A stretch of 64,000 bases of DNA. It comes from SW4 sp042466115. Its GTDB lineage: Bacteria; Pseudomonadota; Alphaproteobacteria; Rhodobacterales; Rhodobacteraceae. Numbering within the stretch: position 1 is the first letter of the stretch; every line of letters begins with the position of its first letter. Location of the stretch: NCBI RefSeq assembly GCF_042466115.1, contig NZ_JAXHBQ010000001.1:1054001-1118000 (forward strand). Reading direction: 5' to 3'. The notes below the pieces were generated by a model. The model did no database searches, was not told the origin of the DNA, and was given only the letters and a program-made list of their open reading frames with translations. Shown piece after piece: positions 7,697 through 16,566 of this stretch. The translations under genes were made by a program, and so were the position numbers.

Positions 7697-8163
7697 CTAG
7701 AACGCGTCGGGTTTCGCCTCTGGGCCATGTGATCAAGCACGCCGTTCACGAATTGCGGCTCCTTGCTTTCGGGAAAAAACGCACGCGCCACATCCACGTA
7801 TTCGACAATAGCAACCTTGGGGGGTGTGTCCTTGCCAATCATCTCGGCGCCGGCGGCGCGGAACAGGGCGCGCAGGGTCGGATCAATGCGCCCGATGGGC
7901 CATTTTGCGACCAGCGCGCGGTCGGTCATCTGGTCAATCTTGGCTTGATTGTTGACCGCGTCCTGCATGATCGCGCGAAAGGTGTCCACATCGCCCTCGG
8001 CCATCTCGTCTCCCTCGTAAACGGCGCCAAAACGGTGGTCCTCGAATTCGCGCATGACCGCATCAACGGTCTGGCCCGACTGTTCCATCTGGAACAGCGC
8101 CTGCACCGCATAGAGCCGACTGGCCGAACGCATCTTGCGTTTCTGGTTGCCTGAAATCGTCAT
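7697..8163 (-). CDS. nusB: Transcription antitermination factor NusB, frameshifted near its C-terminus
   Basis: NusB binds boxA RNA with S10 in rRNA antitermination. The N-terminus and core (SASRLYAVQALFQMEQSG, ALFRAAGAEMI, VAIVEYVDVARAFF, FVNGVLDHMAQ) are typical. After DHMAQ the present frame reads on for almost 100 unrelated residues to 7444, across the start of the next gene. Adding one base in the AGAGG run near 7717-7721 gives an ending AKPDAF and a stop at 7697-7699, a normal NusB length of about 155 residues. One missing base is therefore the simplest reading. The start overlaps the ribH stop (ATGA). Confidence 0.85.
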
Positions 8164-8690
8164 GCTGTCGTCTTGCCACCCGCCAAAAGAATATCGCTGG
8201 CAAAGCCGACGCTTTGACCAGAGTTGCCCCACTTACGGGTCAGCGCAATCAGGTGCAAGGCCGCAGCCGCAGCGCCGCCCCCCTTGTTCTGGTCCTTGGG
8301 GTCGGCGCGCACGGCGGCCTGTGCATAGTTTTCCACCGTGAGGATGCCGTTACCGATACAAAGCCCTTGCAAACCAAGCAGTTGCAAGGCGCGGCTGCTG
8401 TCGTTGCAAACGGTGTCATAGTGGGTCGTTTCACCACGAATGACACAGCCCAGCGCGACATAACCGTCAAAATTGCTCAGGCGTTCGGCGATGCCGATGG
8501 CCGTGGGAATTTCCAGTGCACCGGGCACATGCACGATGTCATGGCCCGCGCCCACCGCATCTAATTCAGCGACCGCACCGGCGATCTGGTTATCGCTGAT
8601 GTCCTTGTAATAGGGCGAGGCGACGATCAAAACCTTGACGGGTTTATCAAATTCCGCGCGGGGCATGATGTAATGGGACGGTCCAGCCAC
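8160..8690 (-). CDS. ribH: 6,7-dimethyl-8-ribityllumazine synthase
   Basis: 176 residues. It catalyses the penultimate riboflavin step, condensing 5-amino-6-ribitylaminouracil with 3,4-dihydroxy-2-butanone 4-phosphate. Recognisable motifs are VLIVASPYYKDI, the substrate-binding VPGALEIP, ALGCVIRGETTHYD with its catalytic histidine region, and GNGILTVEN. It starts with GTG at 8690, which shares one base with the ribBX stop (TAGTG), after a GGAGAT site. The stop overlaps nusB. The order ribBX-ribH-nusB is common in alphaproteobacteria. Confidence 0.93.
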   Translation of the reverse strand: MAGPSHYIMPRAEFDKPVKVLIVASPYYKDISDNQIAGAVAELDAVGAGHDIVHVPGALEIPTAIGIAERLSNFDGYVALGCVIRGETTHYDTVCNDSSRALQLLGLQGLCIGNGILTVENYAQAAVRADPKDQNKGGGAAAAALHLIALTRKWGNSGQSVGFASDILLAGGKTTA

Positions 8691-9820
8691 TAGCTTATCT
8701 CCGAGATTTTGCGGGTGCCGACAATTTCCAGCCCGTAGGCGTCAAGCCCGACAACCTTGGGTTTGGGCGAATTGGTCAGCAAGGTAATTTGCGACAGACC
8801 CAGCGAGGACAGGATTTGCGCGCCCAGCCCGTATTGGCGCAGGGTCTGGGGCGAAACTTCGTCGGCGGCGGCCAGTTTCATGTGCAGATCACGCAGCAGC
8901 ACCAGCACGCCGCGCCCTTCGGCGGCGATCAGGGTCATCGCATCGCCAAATTCGCGCGCGCGCCCCTTGCCACCGGTGCCCACCACATCCAGCAGCGGGT
9001 CCATCGCATGCATCCGCACCAAAACCGGATCGTCGCCGGAAATATCGCCCTTGATCAGCGCCAGATGTTCGGCCCCTTGGGTTTCATCCGTGAAAATGCG
9101 CAGGGTCCACTCACCGCCAAATTCGCTTTGGATCACCTGCTCGTCGCGCACTTTCACAAGGTTGTCGTGGCGGCGGCGATAGGCGATCAGATCGCTGATC
9201 GTGCCGATTTTCAGGTTGTGCAACTGGGCAAAGGCCACCAGTTCGGGCAGGCGCGACATGGTGCCATCTTCGTTCATGATTTCGCAGATCACGCCGCTGG
9301 GGTTCAGACCGGCCAGACGGGCCACATCAACAGCCGCTTCGGTATGGCCAGCGCGCACCAGCACGCCACCATCGCGGGCGCGCAGCGGGAACACATGGCC
9401 CGGCGTGGCGATATCGGCAGCCCCTTTGGTGCCGTCAATCGCCACGGCCACGGTCAGGGCACGGTCATGGGCGGAAATGCCGGTGCTGACGCCTTCGCGG
9501 GCCTCGATACTGACGGTAAAGGCCGTTTCGTGGCGGCTGGAATTATAGGTCGACATGAGCGGCAAACCCAAGGCATCAATCCGCGCGCCGGGCATGGACA
9601 GGCAGATCAGTCCGCGCCCGTGTTTGGCCATGAAATTAATCGCGTCAGGCGTGGCCATCTGCGCGGGGATCACCAGATCGCCCTCGTTCTCGCGATCCTC
9701 GTGATCGACAAGGATGAACATCCGGCCGTTGCGGGCATCGTCAATGATTTCCTCGACGCTGGAAATGGCATCACGCCAGTCTTCCTCGACGGGTCCGGGC
9801 TGTTCAAAGGCTTGGGTCAT
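8690..9820 (-). CDS. ribB: 3,4-dihydroxy-2-butanone 4-phosphate synthase fused to a degenerate GTP cyclohydrolase II-like domain (RibBX)
   Basis: 376 residues. The N-terminal half is a complete DHBP synthase, with DHEDRENEGDLVIPA carrying the acidic metal ligands and RAGHTEAAVDVARLAG carrying the histidine. The C-terminal half aligns in layout with GTP cyclohydrolase II but contains no cysteine at all, so the zinc site and catalytic machinery are missing. This is the RibBX variant known from Proteobacteria. The cell must therefore obtain GTP cyclohydrolase II from another gene. The start at 9820 follows a GGATGAT site; an upstream in-frame ATG at 9889 looks unlikely. Confidence 0.92.
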   Translation of the reverse strand: MTQAFEQPGPVEEDWRDAISSVEEIIDDARNGRMFILVDHEDRENEGDLVIPAQMATPDAINFMAKHGRGLICLSMPGARIDALGLPLMSTYNSSRHETAFTVSIEAREGVSTGISAHDRALTVAVAIDGTKGAADIATPGHVFPLRARDGGVLVRAGHTEAAVDVARLAGLNPSGVICEIMNEDGTMSRLPELVAFAQLHNLKIGTISDLIAYRRRHDNLVKVRDEQVIQSEFGGEWTLRIFTDETQGAEHLALIKGDISGDDPVLVRMHAMDPLLDVVGTGGKGRAREFGDAMTLIAAEGRGVLVLLRDLHMKLAAADEVSPQTLRQYGLGAQILSSLGLSQITLLTNSPKPKVVGLDAYGLEIVGTRKISEIS

Positions 9821-9880
9821 GGGATCATCCTTGGCAGTTGCGCGCTTGCTAGCGGTTTGCGCGGCCCAAGGAAAGGGGGC

Positions 9881-10138
9881 GTGGGTCAAGACCCACCTTA
9901 CGGGGCGTCGCGGAAGGTGGAAATCGGGTTCACGCCCGGAATCAAGCCGAAGGCGCCGGGCGATCGGCGGCCCATGGGTCGGCGATATGCCAGCAAAGCG
10001 AACTTCGGTCAGGGAAGATGAACGCGGCTACCATAAAGTGCCATAGCGGCGCTGTCAGATCGCCAACCCGCGAGCCGCCGAACACCCTTTGCCTAGGCCA
10101 ACAAGCGCGACACCCCGTAAGGTGGGTTTCAACCCACC
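9881..10138. repeat. Long imperfect inverted-repeat element between ribE and ribBX
   Basis: The outer arms are about 31 nt. The left arm (9881-9911) contains ACCCACCTTACGGGGCGTCG. The right arm (about 10107-10138), on the opposite strand, contains ACCCACCTTACGGGGTGTCG. Further in, GGCGGCCCATGGGTCGGCGA (about 9967-9986) matches the reverse complement of the segment around 10057-10076 with a few changes. So two copies of one repeat unit lie head-to-head, forming a MITE- or REP-like element just after the ribE stop. No coding region lies inside. Confidence 0.65.
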
Positions 10139-10145
10139 CGCCCCG

Positions 10146-10747
10146 CTAGTCCCATTCGCGCAGCCGCGCGACATAACGCGCCATCGTGTCGATCTCGAGG
10201 TTCACATGATCGCCCAGCACCACCGCGCCCCATGTGGTTGCCTGTTTCGTATGCGGGATGAAATTGATGCCGAAATCCGCCCCATCCACCTCGTTCACGG
10301 TCAAGGACGTGCCATTCAGCGCCACCGATCCCTTGGGCGCGATGAACCGCGCCAGATCACCGGGTGCACGCAGGGTCACGCGGGTGCTGTCGCCCTCCTC
10401 GGCCAGGCCGATCACCTCGGCCACGCCATCCACATGGCCCGAGCGATATGCCCGCCCAACTCGTCACCCACCTTCAAAGCGCGTTCCAGATTGATCCGCT
10501 TGCCCACCGGCCAGCCGTTGCGGCCGATGTTGGTCTTGCTGACGGTTTCGGCGGATATTTCCACATCGAACCAGTTTTGCGGGGTCTTGCCCAGCGCGAT
10601 CACCGTCAGACACACCCCGTCACAGGCAATCGACGCACCAATATCAATGCCCGCGATGTCATAGGCTGTGCCGATCCGCGCGCGCAGGTCGCCACGCTGT
10701 TCCACCTCAAGAACTTCGCCAATGTCGGTGATGATGCCGGTGAACAT
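10146..10747 (-). CDS. ribE: Riboflavin synthase alpha chain, frameshifted
   Basis: Makes riboflavin by dismutating two 6,7-dimethyl-8-ribityllumazine molecules. The first part starts MFTGIITDIGEVLEVE and carries ISAETVSKTNIG, typical of the N-terminal barrel. At about 10443 the frame breaks: the conserved GHIVSGHVDGVAEV is readable only if one base is added between GGGCATATCG and CTCGGGCC. The second frame continues with LNGTSLTVNEVDG and ends RYVARLREWD. With one base restored the product is about 200 residues, normal for RibE. An essential gene broken this way suggests a sequence error. The start follows AAGGGGAAGAT. Confidence 0.88.
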
Positions 10748-10868
10748 ATCTTCCCCTTGTTTGCTTGGCCCAGACCTAGCCAATTGCCCCCGACTGGGCA
10801 AGGTCCGAGCGCGCGCCTTAATGTTGCCAAATCACAGGTTTACCAATTAGGAACTGTATCAGAGGATT

Positions 10869-12167
10869 GTGGGCGGTATCGTGACCCAGGACACCACCAG
10901 ACGCTTTTTGTTCCTACAGGGGCCGCACGGGCCCTTTTTCCACCGGCTGTCGCGCATGTTGCGCGCGGCGGGGGCGCAAACGTGGCGCGTGGGGTTCAAC
11001 GCCGGTGATCGCGCGTTCTGGTTCACGCCCTCCACCTACATCCCCTTTCGCGGCACGCCTGATGAATGGCCCGCGACCTTCAAGTCACTGATCACGGACA
11101 GAAAAATCACCGATATCGTGCTTTATGGCGATACCCGCCCGATCCACGCACAGGCCGTTGCTGAGGCCAAGGCGGCGGGCCTGACGGTGCATGTCTTCGA
11201 GGAAGGCTATATGCGCCCCTATTGGGTGACCTATGAACGGGGCGGCACCAACGGCAATTCCCGCCTGATGGATATGACCATACCGCAGATGCAGCGCGCG
11301 CTTGAGATGTCCGATCTGGACGTCCCAGAGGCACCCGCCCATTGGGGCGACATGCGCCAGCACGTCTTTTACGGCGCGCTTTACCATTGGTTCGTGATGT
11401 TCCGGAACGGCGATTATCGCAATTTCAAACGGCACCGTGAATTGCCCGTGGCCCGTGAAACGATGCTTTACACCAAACGTCTGCTGCTGATGCCGCTGAT
11501 CGCGCTGGACCGGATCATCGCCACCGCGCGGATCAAATACGGCGGCTTTCCCTATCACCTGGCCCTGCTGCAACTGGAACATGACGCCAGTTTCCAGATG
11601 CACAGCCCCTTTACGCGGATGGAAGAATTTCTGGATCTGGTGATTTCTGGCTTTGCCAAGGGCGCGCCGCAACACCACCACCTTGTTTTCAAGGCGCATC
11701 CACTGGAAAACGGGCGTTCGCCGATCCGCAAGATCATTCGCCGACTGGCCCGCGAAAACGGCGTCAAGGCCCGCGTGCACTATGTCCGAGGCGGCAAACT
11801 GGCCCGCCTGCTTGATCACGCGCGCACCGCCGTCACCGTCAATTCCACCGCCGCGCAGCAGGTGTTGTGGCGCGGGATCCCGCTCAAGGTGTTTGGCAAG
11901 GCGGTCTATGCGAAACCGGAATTTGTCTCGACCGATCCGCTGCCCGACTTTTTCGCGCAGCCCGGCCGCCCCGACAATCGTGCCTATAAGGATTACCGCC
12001 GCTTCTTGCTGGAAACGTCACAAGTTGCGGGCGGGTTCTATTCGGCGCGCGGGCGCCGTCAGCTGATGCGGCAAGTGGTCGACCTTATGCTTGCGCCCGA
12101 CGATCCCTATGATGCGCTGCGCTCGGGCACCGCCGCACCACGCCAGCAGTTGCGCGTTGTGACGTGA
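10869..12167 (+). CDS. kpsS: KpsS-type capsule Kdo transferase
   Basis: 432 residues related to KpsS, which adds the first beta-Kdo residue to phosphatidylglycerol in the conserved linker of group 2 capsules. Visible features are RFLFLQGPHGPFFHRLSRML at the start, HVFEEGYMRPYWVTYE, FKAHPLENG, and near the end AVTVNSTAAQQVLWRGIPL, the conserved donor-site pattern. It begins with GTG at 10869 (another GTG lies at 10881; the ribosome-binding site does not decide). It is divergent from ribE and heads a plus-strand capsule set with the export protein and KpsC. The transporter genes KpsMT/E are not in this window. Confidence 0.88.
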   Translation: MGGIVTQDTTRRFLFLQGPHGPFFHRLSRMLRAAGAQTWRVGFNAGDRAFWFTPSTYIPFRGTPDEWPATFKSLITDRKITDIVLYGDTRPIHAQAVAEAKAAGLTVHVFEEGYMRPYWVTYERGGTNGNSRLMDMTIPQMQRALEMSDLDVPEAPAHWGDMRQHVFYGALYHWFVMFRNGDYRNFKRHRELPVARETMLYTKRLLLMPLIALDRIIATARIKYGGFPYHLALLQLEHDASFQMHSPFTRMEEFLDLVISGFAKGAPQHHHLVFKAHPLENGRSPIRKIIRRLARENGVKARVHYVRGGKLARLLDHARTAVTVNSTAAQQVLWRGIPLKVFGKAVYAKPEFVSTDPLPDFFAQPGRPDNRAYKDYRRFLLETSQVAGGFYSARGRRQLMRQVVDLMLAPDDPYDALRSGTAAPRQQLRVVT

Positions 12168-12333
12168 CAGCCACAAGGGGTTGCGATACCACCTGACAAT
12201 CGCGGCAGCATAGCAACAGTTGCGTCCACCAATCCGCCAACCACAAGACCTATGGCTAGCAAAGCCGCCACGATTCCAGTAGATTAAAAGAAAAACTGAG
12301 GCAGTTAATAACAAGGTCGAGGAGACCGGAGCA

Positions 12334-13466
12334 GTGAAAACCCTAGTGACGCGCCTGTCCAAGGGCGTGGCCATCGTGGCAGTATTGGGCCTTGTGTCCT
12401 CCTGTGGCTTGCCGCGGTCCGGGCCAAACAAAAACGAAATCTTCTCGGGGTCGTCCTCGAGGACGGCGACGCATTCGTGCTGACAGTCAATGATCGGGTC
12501 AACCGCATCGCAGGTGTGACCCCTGCGTTGGCATTCTCGGCAGGCTTTCGTGACGCAGCCCTTGTCGGGTCTGACACGATCCGCCCCGGTGATGTGCTGG
12601 GTCTGACGATCTGGGAAAATGTCGACGATGGCCTGTTGGTCCCCACAGGACAGAACGCAACCGTGCTGGAAGAAGTGCAGGTTGACGGCGCAGGCTTTAT
12701 CTTTGTGCCCTACGCCGGCCGCATCCGCGCCGCGGGCAACACCCCCGAAGCGATCCGCCGGTTGATCAGCGAAAAACTCAACGATGAAACGCCCGACCCG
12801 CAGGTGCAGGTGCGCCGCTTGGCCGGTGACGGATCAACCGTATCCATCGTCGGGGCCGTCGGCGCCCAAGGCGTCTATGCGATTGAGCGCCCCACCCGCA
12901 CGTTGTCGGCCATGCTGGCGCGCGCCGGTGGCGTTGTCGTGGAACCCGATATTGCCCAGGTGACAGTCGTGCGCGGCGATCACAGCGGCTCGATCTGGTT
13001 TGAAGACCTGTATGATCACCCCGGCCATGATATCGCCCTGCGCGGCGGTGACCGGATCATTGTCGAACAGGACACCCGCACATTCACCGCCCTTGGCGCG
13101 ACAGGCACGCAAAACCGCGTGCCCTTTGAAAGCCAGACCATTTCCGCGATCGAGGCCCTGGCAACGGTCGGTGGCCTTTCCAGCGCCGTGGCTGACCCGA
13201 CAGGCGTATTCGTGTTCCGCAACGAACCCGAAGAAATCGCCCGTCAACTGGTCGGCCGCAACGATCTGGTCGGCACGCAGCGTGTTGTCTATGTCCTTGA
13301 TCTGACACGACCAAATGGCATGTTCATGGCCCGCGATTTCGCGATCCGTGACGGCGATACCGTCTATGTGACCGAAGCGCCGTTCACGCAGTTCAACAAG
13401 GCAATCGCCGCAGCAACGGGTTCGCTGAACTCGGCCAATGCGGTTCAGGGCCTTGCTGGCAACTAA
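12334..13466 (+). CDS. Polysaccharide export outer-membrane (Wza/KpsD-type) lipoprotein, frameshifted
   Basis: A GTG start at 12334 with a GGAGA-type site opens a lipoprotein signal peptide (IVAVLGLVSSC). After about 40 residues the frame stops. Adding one G near 12453 (TCGTCC to TCGGTCC) joins it smoothly to the main frame, which reads AFVLTVNDRVNRIAG. The body has the PES domain (IRPGDVLGLTIWENV, AGFIFVPYAGRIRAAGNT) and SLBB-like repeats (IVGAVGAQGVYAIERPTRTL). Such proteins form the outer-membrane channel for capsule export. About 377 residues if repaired. Without repair only a leaderless product could be made. Confidence 0.85.
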
Positions 13467-15499
13467 TGGCTGACACCCAAATCCGGGCCGCCGCGGGGGA
13501 AACCCTGCGGCGGCTTTACGTTTATAACGGCGGTTTTCTGACCCAATCGCGCGTGCGCCGTATCCTGACACTGGCCGGATACGACATCCGCCTTGGCAAA
13601 CCCTCCGGCAAGGATATGGTCGGCGTCTGGGGCCAATCCCCCACGTCAGGGCGGGGCGAAGCCGTGGCCAACCGCACCCAAACGCCCGTCTTGCGGGTCG
13701 AGGATGCATTCCTGCGCTCGGTCCTGCCGGGGCGCAGCGGTGAACCGCCCCTTGGCCTGCATCTGGACAGCCACGGTGTGCACTTTGACCCATCCACCCC
13801 CAGCGATCTGGAACTGATCCTGCGCGATGATCCACTGGATGACACCGCCCTTTTGAACCGCGCACGCGACTGCATGGGCGAACTCCAGCGCCTGCACCTG
13901 TCCAAATACAACGCCTTTGACCCTGCCACCCCTGCCCCCGAACCGGGCTATGTGGTGGTGATTGACCAGACCCGCAATGATGCCTCGGTCAAGGCAAGCG
14001 GCGCTGATCTCAATACCTTCCGAGAGATGCTGTATTACGCGCAAGAGGAACACCCAAGCGCGCGCATCCTGATCAAGACCCACCCCGAAACCACAGGCGG
14101 GCATCGCGATGGCTACTTCACCGTTGATGACTGCACCGACCGCATTTCGCTATTTGACACGCCCGTGTCCCCTTGGGCGCTGTTTGAAGGGGCCGTGGCT
14201 GTTTACACCGTGTCCTCGCAAATGGGGTTCGAGGCGATCCAGATGGGCCATAAACCCGTGGTCTTTGGCCAGCCGTTCTACATGGGCTGGGGTCTGAGCG
14301 ATGATCGCAAGCCGCTGGATCGTCGCCAACGCAAGCTGACCCGCGCGCAGCTTTTTGCCGGGGCGATGATCCTTTATCCCACATGGTATGACCCCTACCG
14401 CGACAGGCTTTGCACGCTGGAGGTGGCGATTGAAACGCTGGCGGCACAGGCCCGCGCCTGGCGTGACGATCATCAGGGATGGGTCGCCGCAGGCATGCGC
14501 CTGTGGAAACGCGCACCGCTGCAAAAGGTGTTCGGCCAGCACCGCCGCATGGTGTTTGAAAACGATCCCGCCCGCGCCGTGGCACGCGCCGCCAAAGACG
14601 GACGCGGGCTTATGGTCTGGGCCGGAAAATCTACTGGCCACGATGGGGCCGTGCAGGTCGAAGATGGTTTTCTGCGTTCGCGCGGGCTGGGCGCGGATCT
14701 GATCGCGCCGTTGTCGCTGGTGCTTGATGATCTGGGCATTTATTACGATCCAAGCGAACCCAGCTGCCTTGAAGACCTGATCAACGCCAGCGCCGACCTG
14801 CCCGAAGCGGCCCGCGTCCGCGCCGACCGGCTGATCGCCCGCCTGACGCAAAACCGGCTGACGAAATACAACCTGTCGGCGCAAACCACCCTGCCCGCCG
14901 GCCTGCCCGCAGGGCGGCGCATCCTTGTGCCCGGTCAGGTCGAGGATGATGCCTCGATCCGGCTTGGCGCAGCGGATGTGCGCACCAACCGCGACCTGTT
15001 GCTGGCCGCCCGCAAGGCCAATCCGGCAGCGGTGATCCTCTATAAACCCCACCCCGATGTGGAGGCAGGCCTGCGCGATGGTGCGGTCCCCGATGCGGGC
15101 GACATTGCCGATGCCGTGCTGACGCAAACCGACCCGATCACCGCTTTGGACGCGGTGGACGAGGTCTGGACCATGACATCAACACTGGGGTTCGAGGCGC
15201 TGTTGCGCGGCAAGCGCGTGACCTGTCTGGGCACGCCGTTTTACGCCGGATGGGGGCTGACCGATGACCGCGCCGCCCCCGTCACACGCCGCACGGCCTT
15301 TCCTGATCTGACGGCCCTGACCCACGCCGTTCTTATTGATTATCCACGGTATTTCGACCCGCAGACCAACCTGCCCTGCCCTGTCGAGGTGGTGGTTGAA
15401 CGGCTGGCCAATGGCGATCTGCCGCGCCCGTCGCGCGCCAATCGGGCGCTGGCAAAACTCCAAGGGTTATTTGCAAGTTACGCCACGTTTTGGCGCTAG
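13466..15499 (+). CDS. kpsC: KpsC-type dual-module capsule Kdo transferase
   Basis: 677 residues made of two related glycosyltransferase modules (GT99/GT107 type) that extend the poly-Kdo linker of group 2 capsules. Paired motifs are visible: VEDAFLRS and VEDGFLRS; LHLSKYNAF and NRLTKYNLS; ILIKTHPET and ILYKPHPDV; FGQPFYMGWGLSDD and LGTPFYAGWGLTDD. The duplication is full-length and both copies keep the motifs, so both are probably active. The ATG shares one base with the preceding stop. It converges on ribD with a 4 nt overlap. With KpsS it should complete the lipid-linked Kdo primer on the cytoplasmic face. Confidence 0.93.
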   Translation: MADTQIRAAAGETLRRLYVYNGGFLTQSRVRRILTLAGYDIRLGKPSGKDMVGVWGQSPTSGRGEAVANRTQTPVLRVEDAFLRSVLPGRSGEPPLGLHLDSHGVHFDPSTPSDLELILRDDPLDDTALLNRARDCMGELQRLHLSKYNAFDPATPAPEPGYVVVIDQTRNDASVKASGADLNTFREMLYYAQEEHPSARILIKTHPETTGGHRDGYFTVDDCTDRISLFDTPVSPWALFEGAVAVYTVSSQMGFEAIQMGHKPVVFGQPFYMGWGLSDDRKPLDRRQRKLTRAQLFAGAMILYPTWYDPYRDRLCTLEVAIETLAAQARAWRDDHQGWVAAGMRLWKRAPLQKVFGQHRRMVFENDPARAVARAAKDGRGLMVWAGKSTGHDGAVQVEDGFLRSRGLGADLIAPLSLVLDDLGIYYDPSEPSCLEDLINASADLPEAARVRADRLIARLTQNRLTKYNLSAQTTLPAGLPAGRRILVPGQVEDDASIRLGAADVRTNRDLLLAARKANPAAVILYKPHPDVEAGLRDGAVPDAGDIADAVLTQTDPITALDAVDEVWTMTSTLGFEALLRGKRVTCLGTPFYAGWGLTDDRAAPVTRRTAFPDLTALTHAVLIDYPRYFDPQTNLPCPVEVVVERLANGDLPRPSRANRALAKLQGLFASYATFWR

Positions 15500-16566
15500 G
15501 CGCGCTGCCAAGTGTGCATCAAGTCAGCACCGATGCGCCTGTGATCCACCAGCACGAAACGCGGCGCATCACCGAGCCGCTTTACCCCCAGCGCGCCAAT
15601 CGCGGGCGTCCCGTCAGCCCCAAGCGCCACTCCGGCGCTGAAACCAACCAACTGGTCCACCACATCCGCCTGCACCAGTGATGCCGCAAGGCTGCCCCCG
15701 CCTTCGCACAACACCCGCGTCAGGCCCGCCGCGCCCAGTTGCGCCATCACGTCCGCCGCTGACCCACAGGGCAGCATCACCGCCCCGCGCTTTTCCCACG
15801 CAGCGACATCCTTGTCCGCCACATCACCCCCGTGGCAAATCCATAGCGGGGCCACGTCCAGACTGCGCAGCAATGCGCTGTCCACCGGCAGATCAAGCCG
15901 CCCCGAAACAACCACCCGCACCGGCTGGCGGGTCACGCCAATGCCGCGCACGGTCAGGGTCGGGTCATCCGCGCGCGCAGTGCCCGCACCAACCATCACC
16001 GCGTCATGACGCGCGCGCAGGGCGTGCACCGCGCGGCGCGCATCGGCCCCCGTGATCCACTGGCTTTCGCCTGTGGCCGTGGCAATGCGCCCGTCAAAGC
16101 TGGACGCCAGTTTCAGTGTCAGAAAGGGGCGGCCCGCGACCACACGCGCCAAAAAACCCGCATGATCGGCGCGCGCCTGATCGGCGCAAACATCGGTGAT
16201 CACCTCGATCCCCGCCGCCTGCAACGCTGCAATCCCCCGCCCCGCCACACGCGGATCGGGATCGCCCAGCGCGACCACAACACGCGCCACGCCCGCCGCG
16301 ATCAATGCTTCGGCACAGGGGGGCGTCTTGCCATGATGGGAACAGGGTTCAAGGGTGACATAGGCGGTGGCCCCGCGCACCGCATCGCCCGCCTGCGCCA
16401 GTGCAATCGTTTCCGCGTGCGGACGTCCGCCATCCGCTGTCCAGCCGCGACCAACCACACGGCCATCGGCCACAATCACACAGCCAACAGCCGGATTGGG
16501 CCAGACCCGCCCCATGCCGCGCCGCCCCAAGGTCAGGGCGTGCGCCATGTGTCGGGTGTGGGTCAC
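15496..16566 (-). CDS. ribD: Bifunctional pyrimidine deaminase/reductase RibD
   Basis: 356 residues. The N-terminal deaminase has the zinc motif PHAE (His50, Glu52) and PCSHHGKTPPC (Cys75, Cys84). The C-terminal reductase domain includes LKLASSFDGRIATATGESQWIT and ends near LCEGGGSLAAS. It converts the GTP cyclohydrolase II product in two steps of riboflavin synthesis. The start is GTG at 16566, overlapping the nrdR stop as GTGA; an ATG lies 18 nt downstream. RibD and nrdR form one transcription unit, separated from ribE-nusB by the oppositely oriented capsule genes. Confidence 0.94.
   Translation of the reverse strand: MTHTRHMAHALTLGRRGMGRVWPNPAVGCVIVADGRVVGRGWTADGGRPHAETIALAQAGDAVRGATAYVTLEPCSHHGKTPPCAEALIAAGVARVVVALGDPDPRVAGRGIAALQAAGIEVITDVCADQARADHAGFLARVVAGRPFLTLKLASSFDGRIATATGESQWITGADARRAVHALRARHDAVMVGAGTARADDPTLTVRGIGVTRQPVRVVVSGRLDLPVDSALLRSLDVAPLWICHGGDVADKDVAAWEKRGAVMLPCGSAADVMAQLGAAGLTRVLCEGGGSLAASLVQADVVDQLVGFSAGVALGADGTPAIGALGVKRLGDAPRFVLVDHRRIGADLMHTWQRA

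Noticed and set aside
9821..10145. Possible FMN riboswitch before ribBX
   Set aside because: None of the conserved RFN-element segments are visible; the gap is explained by the inverted repeat element.
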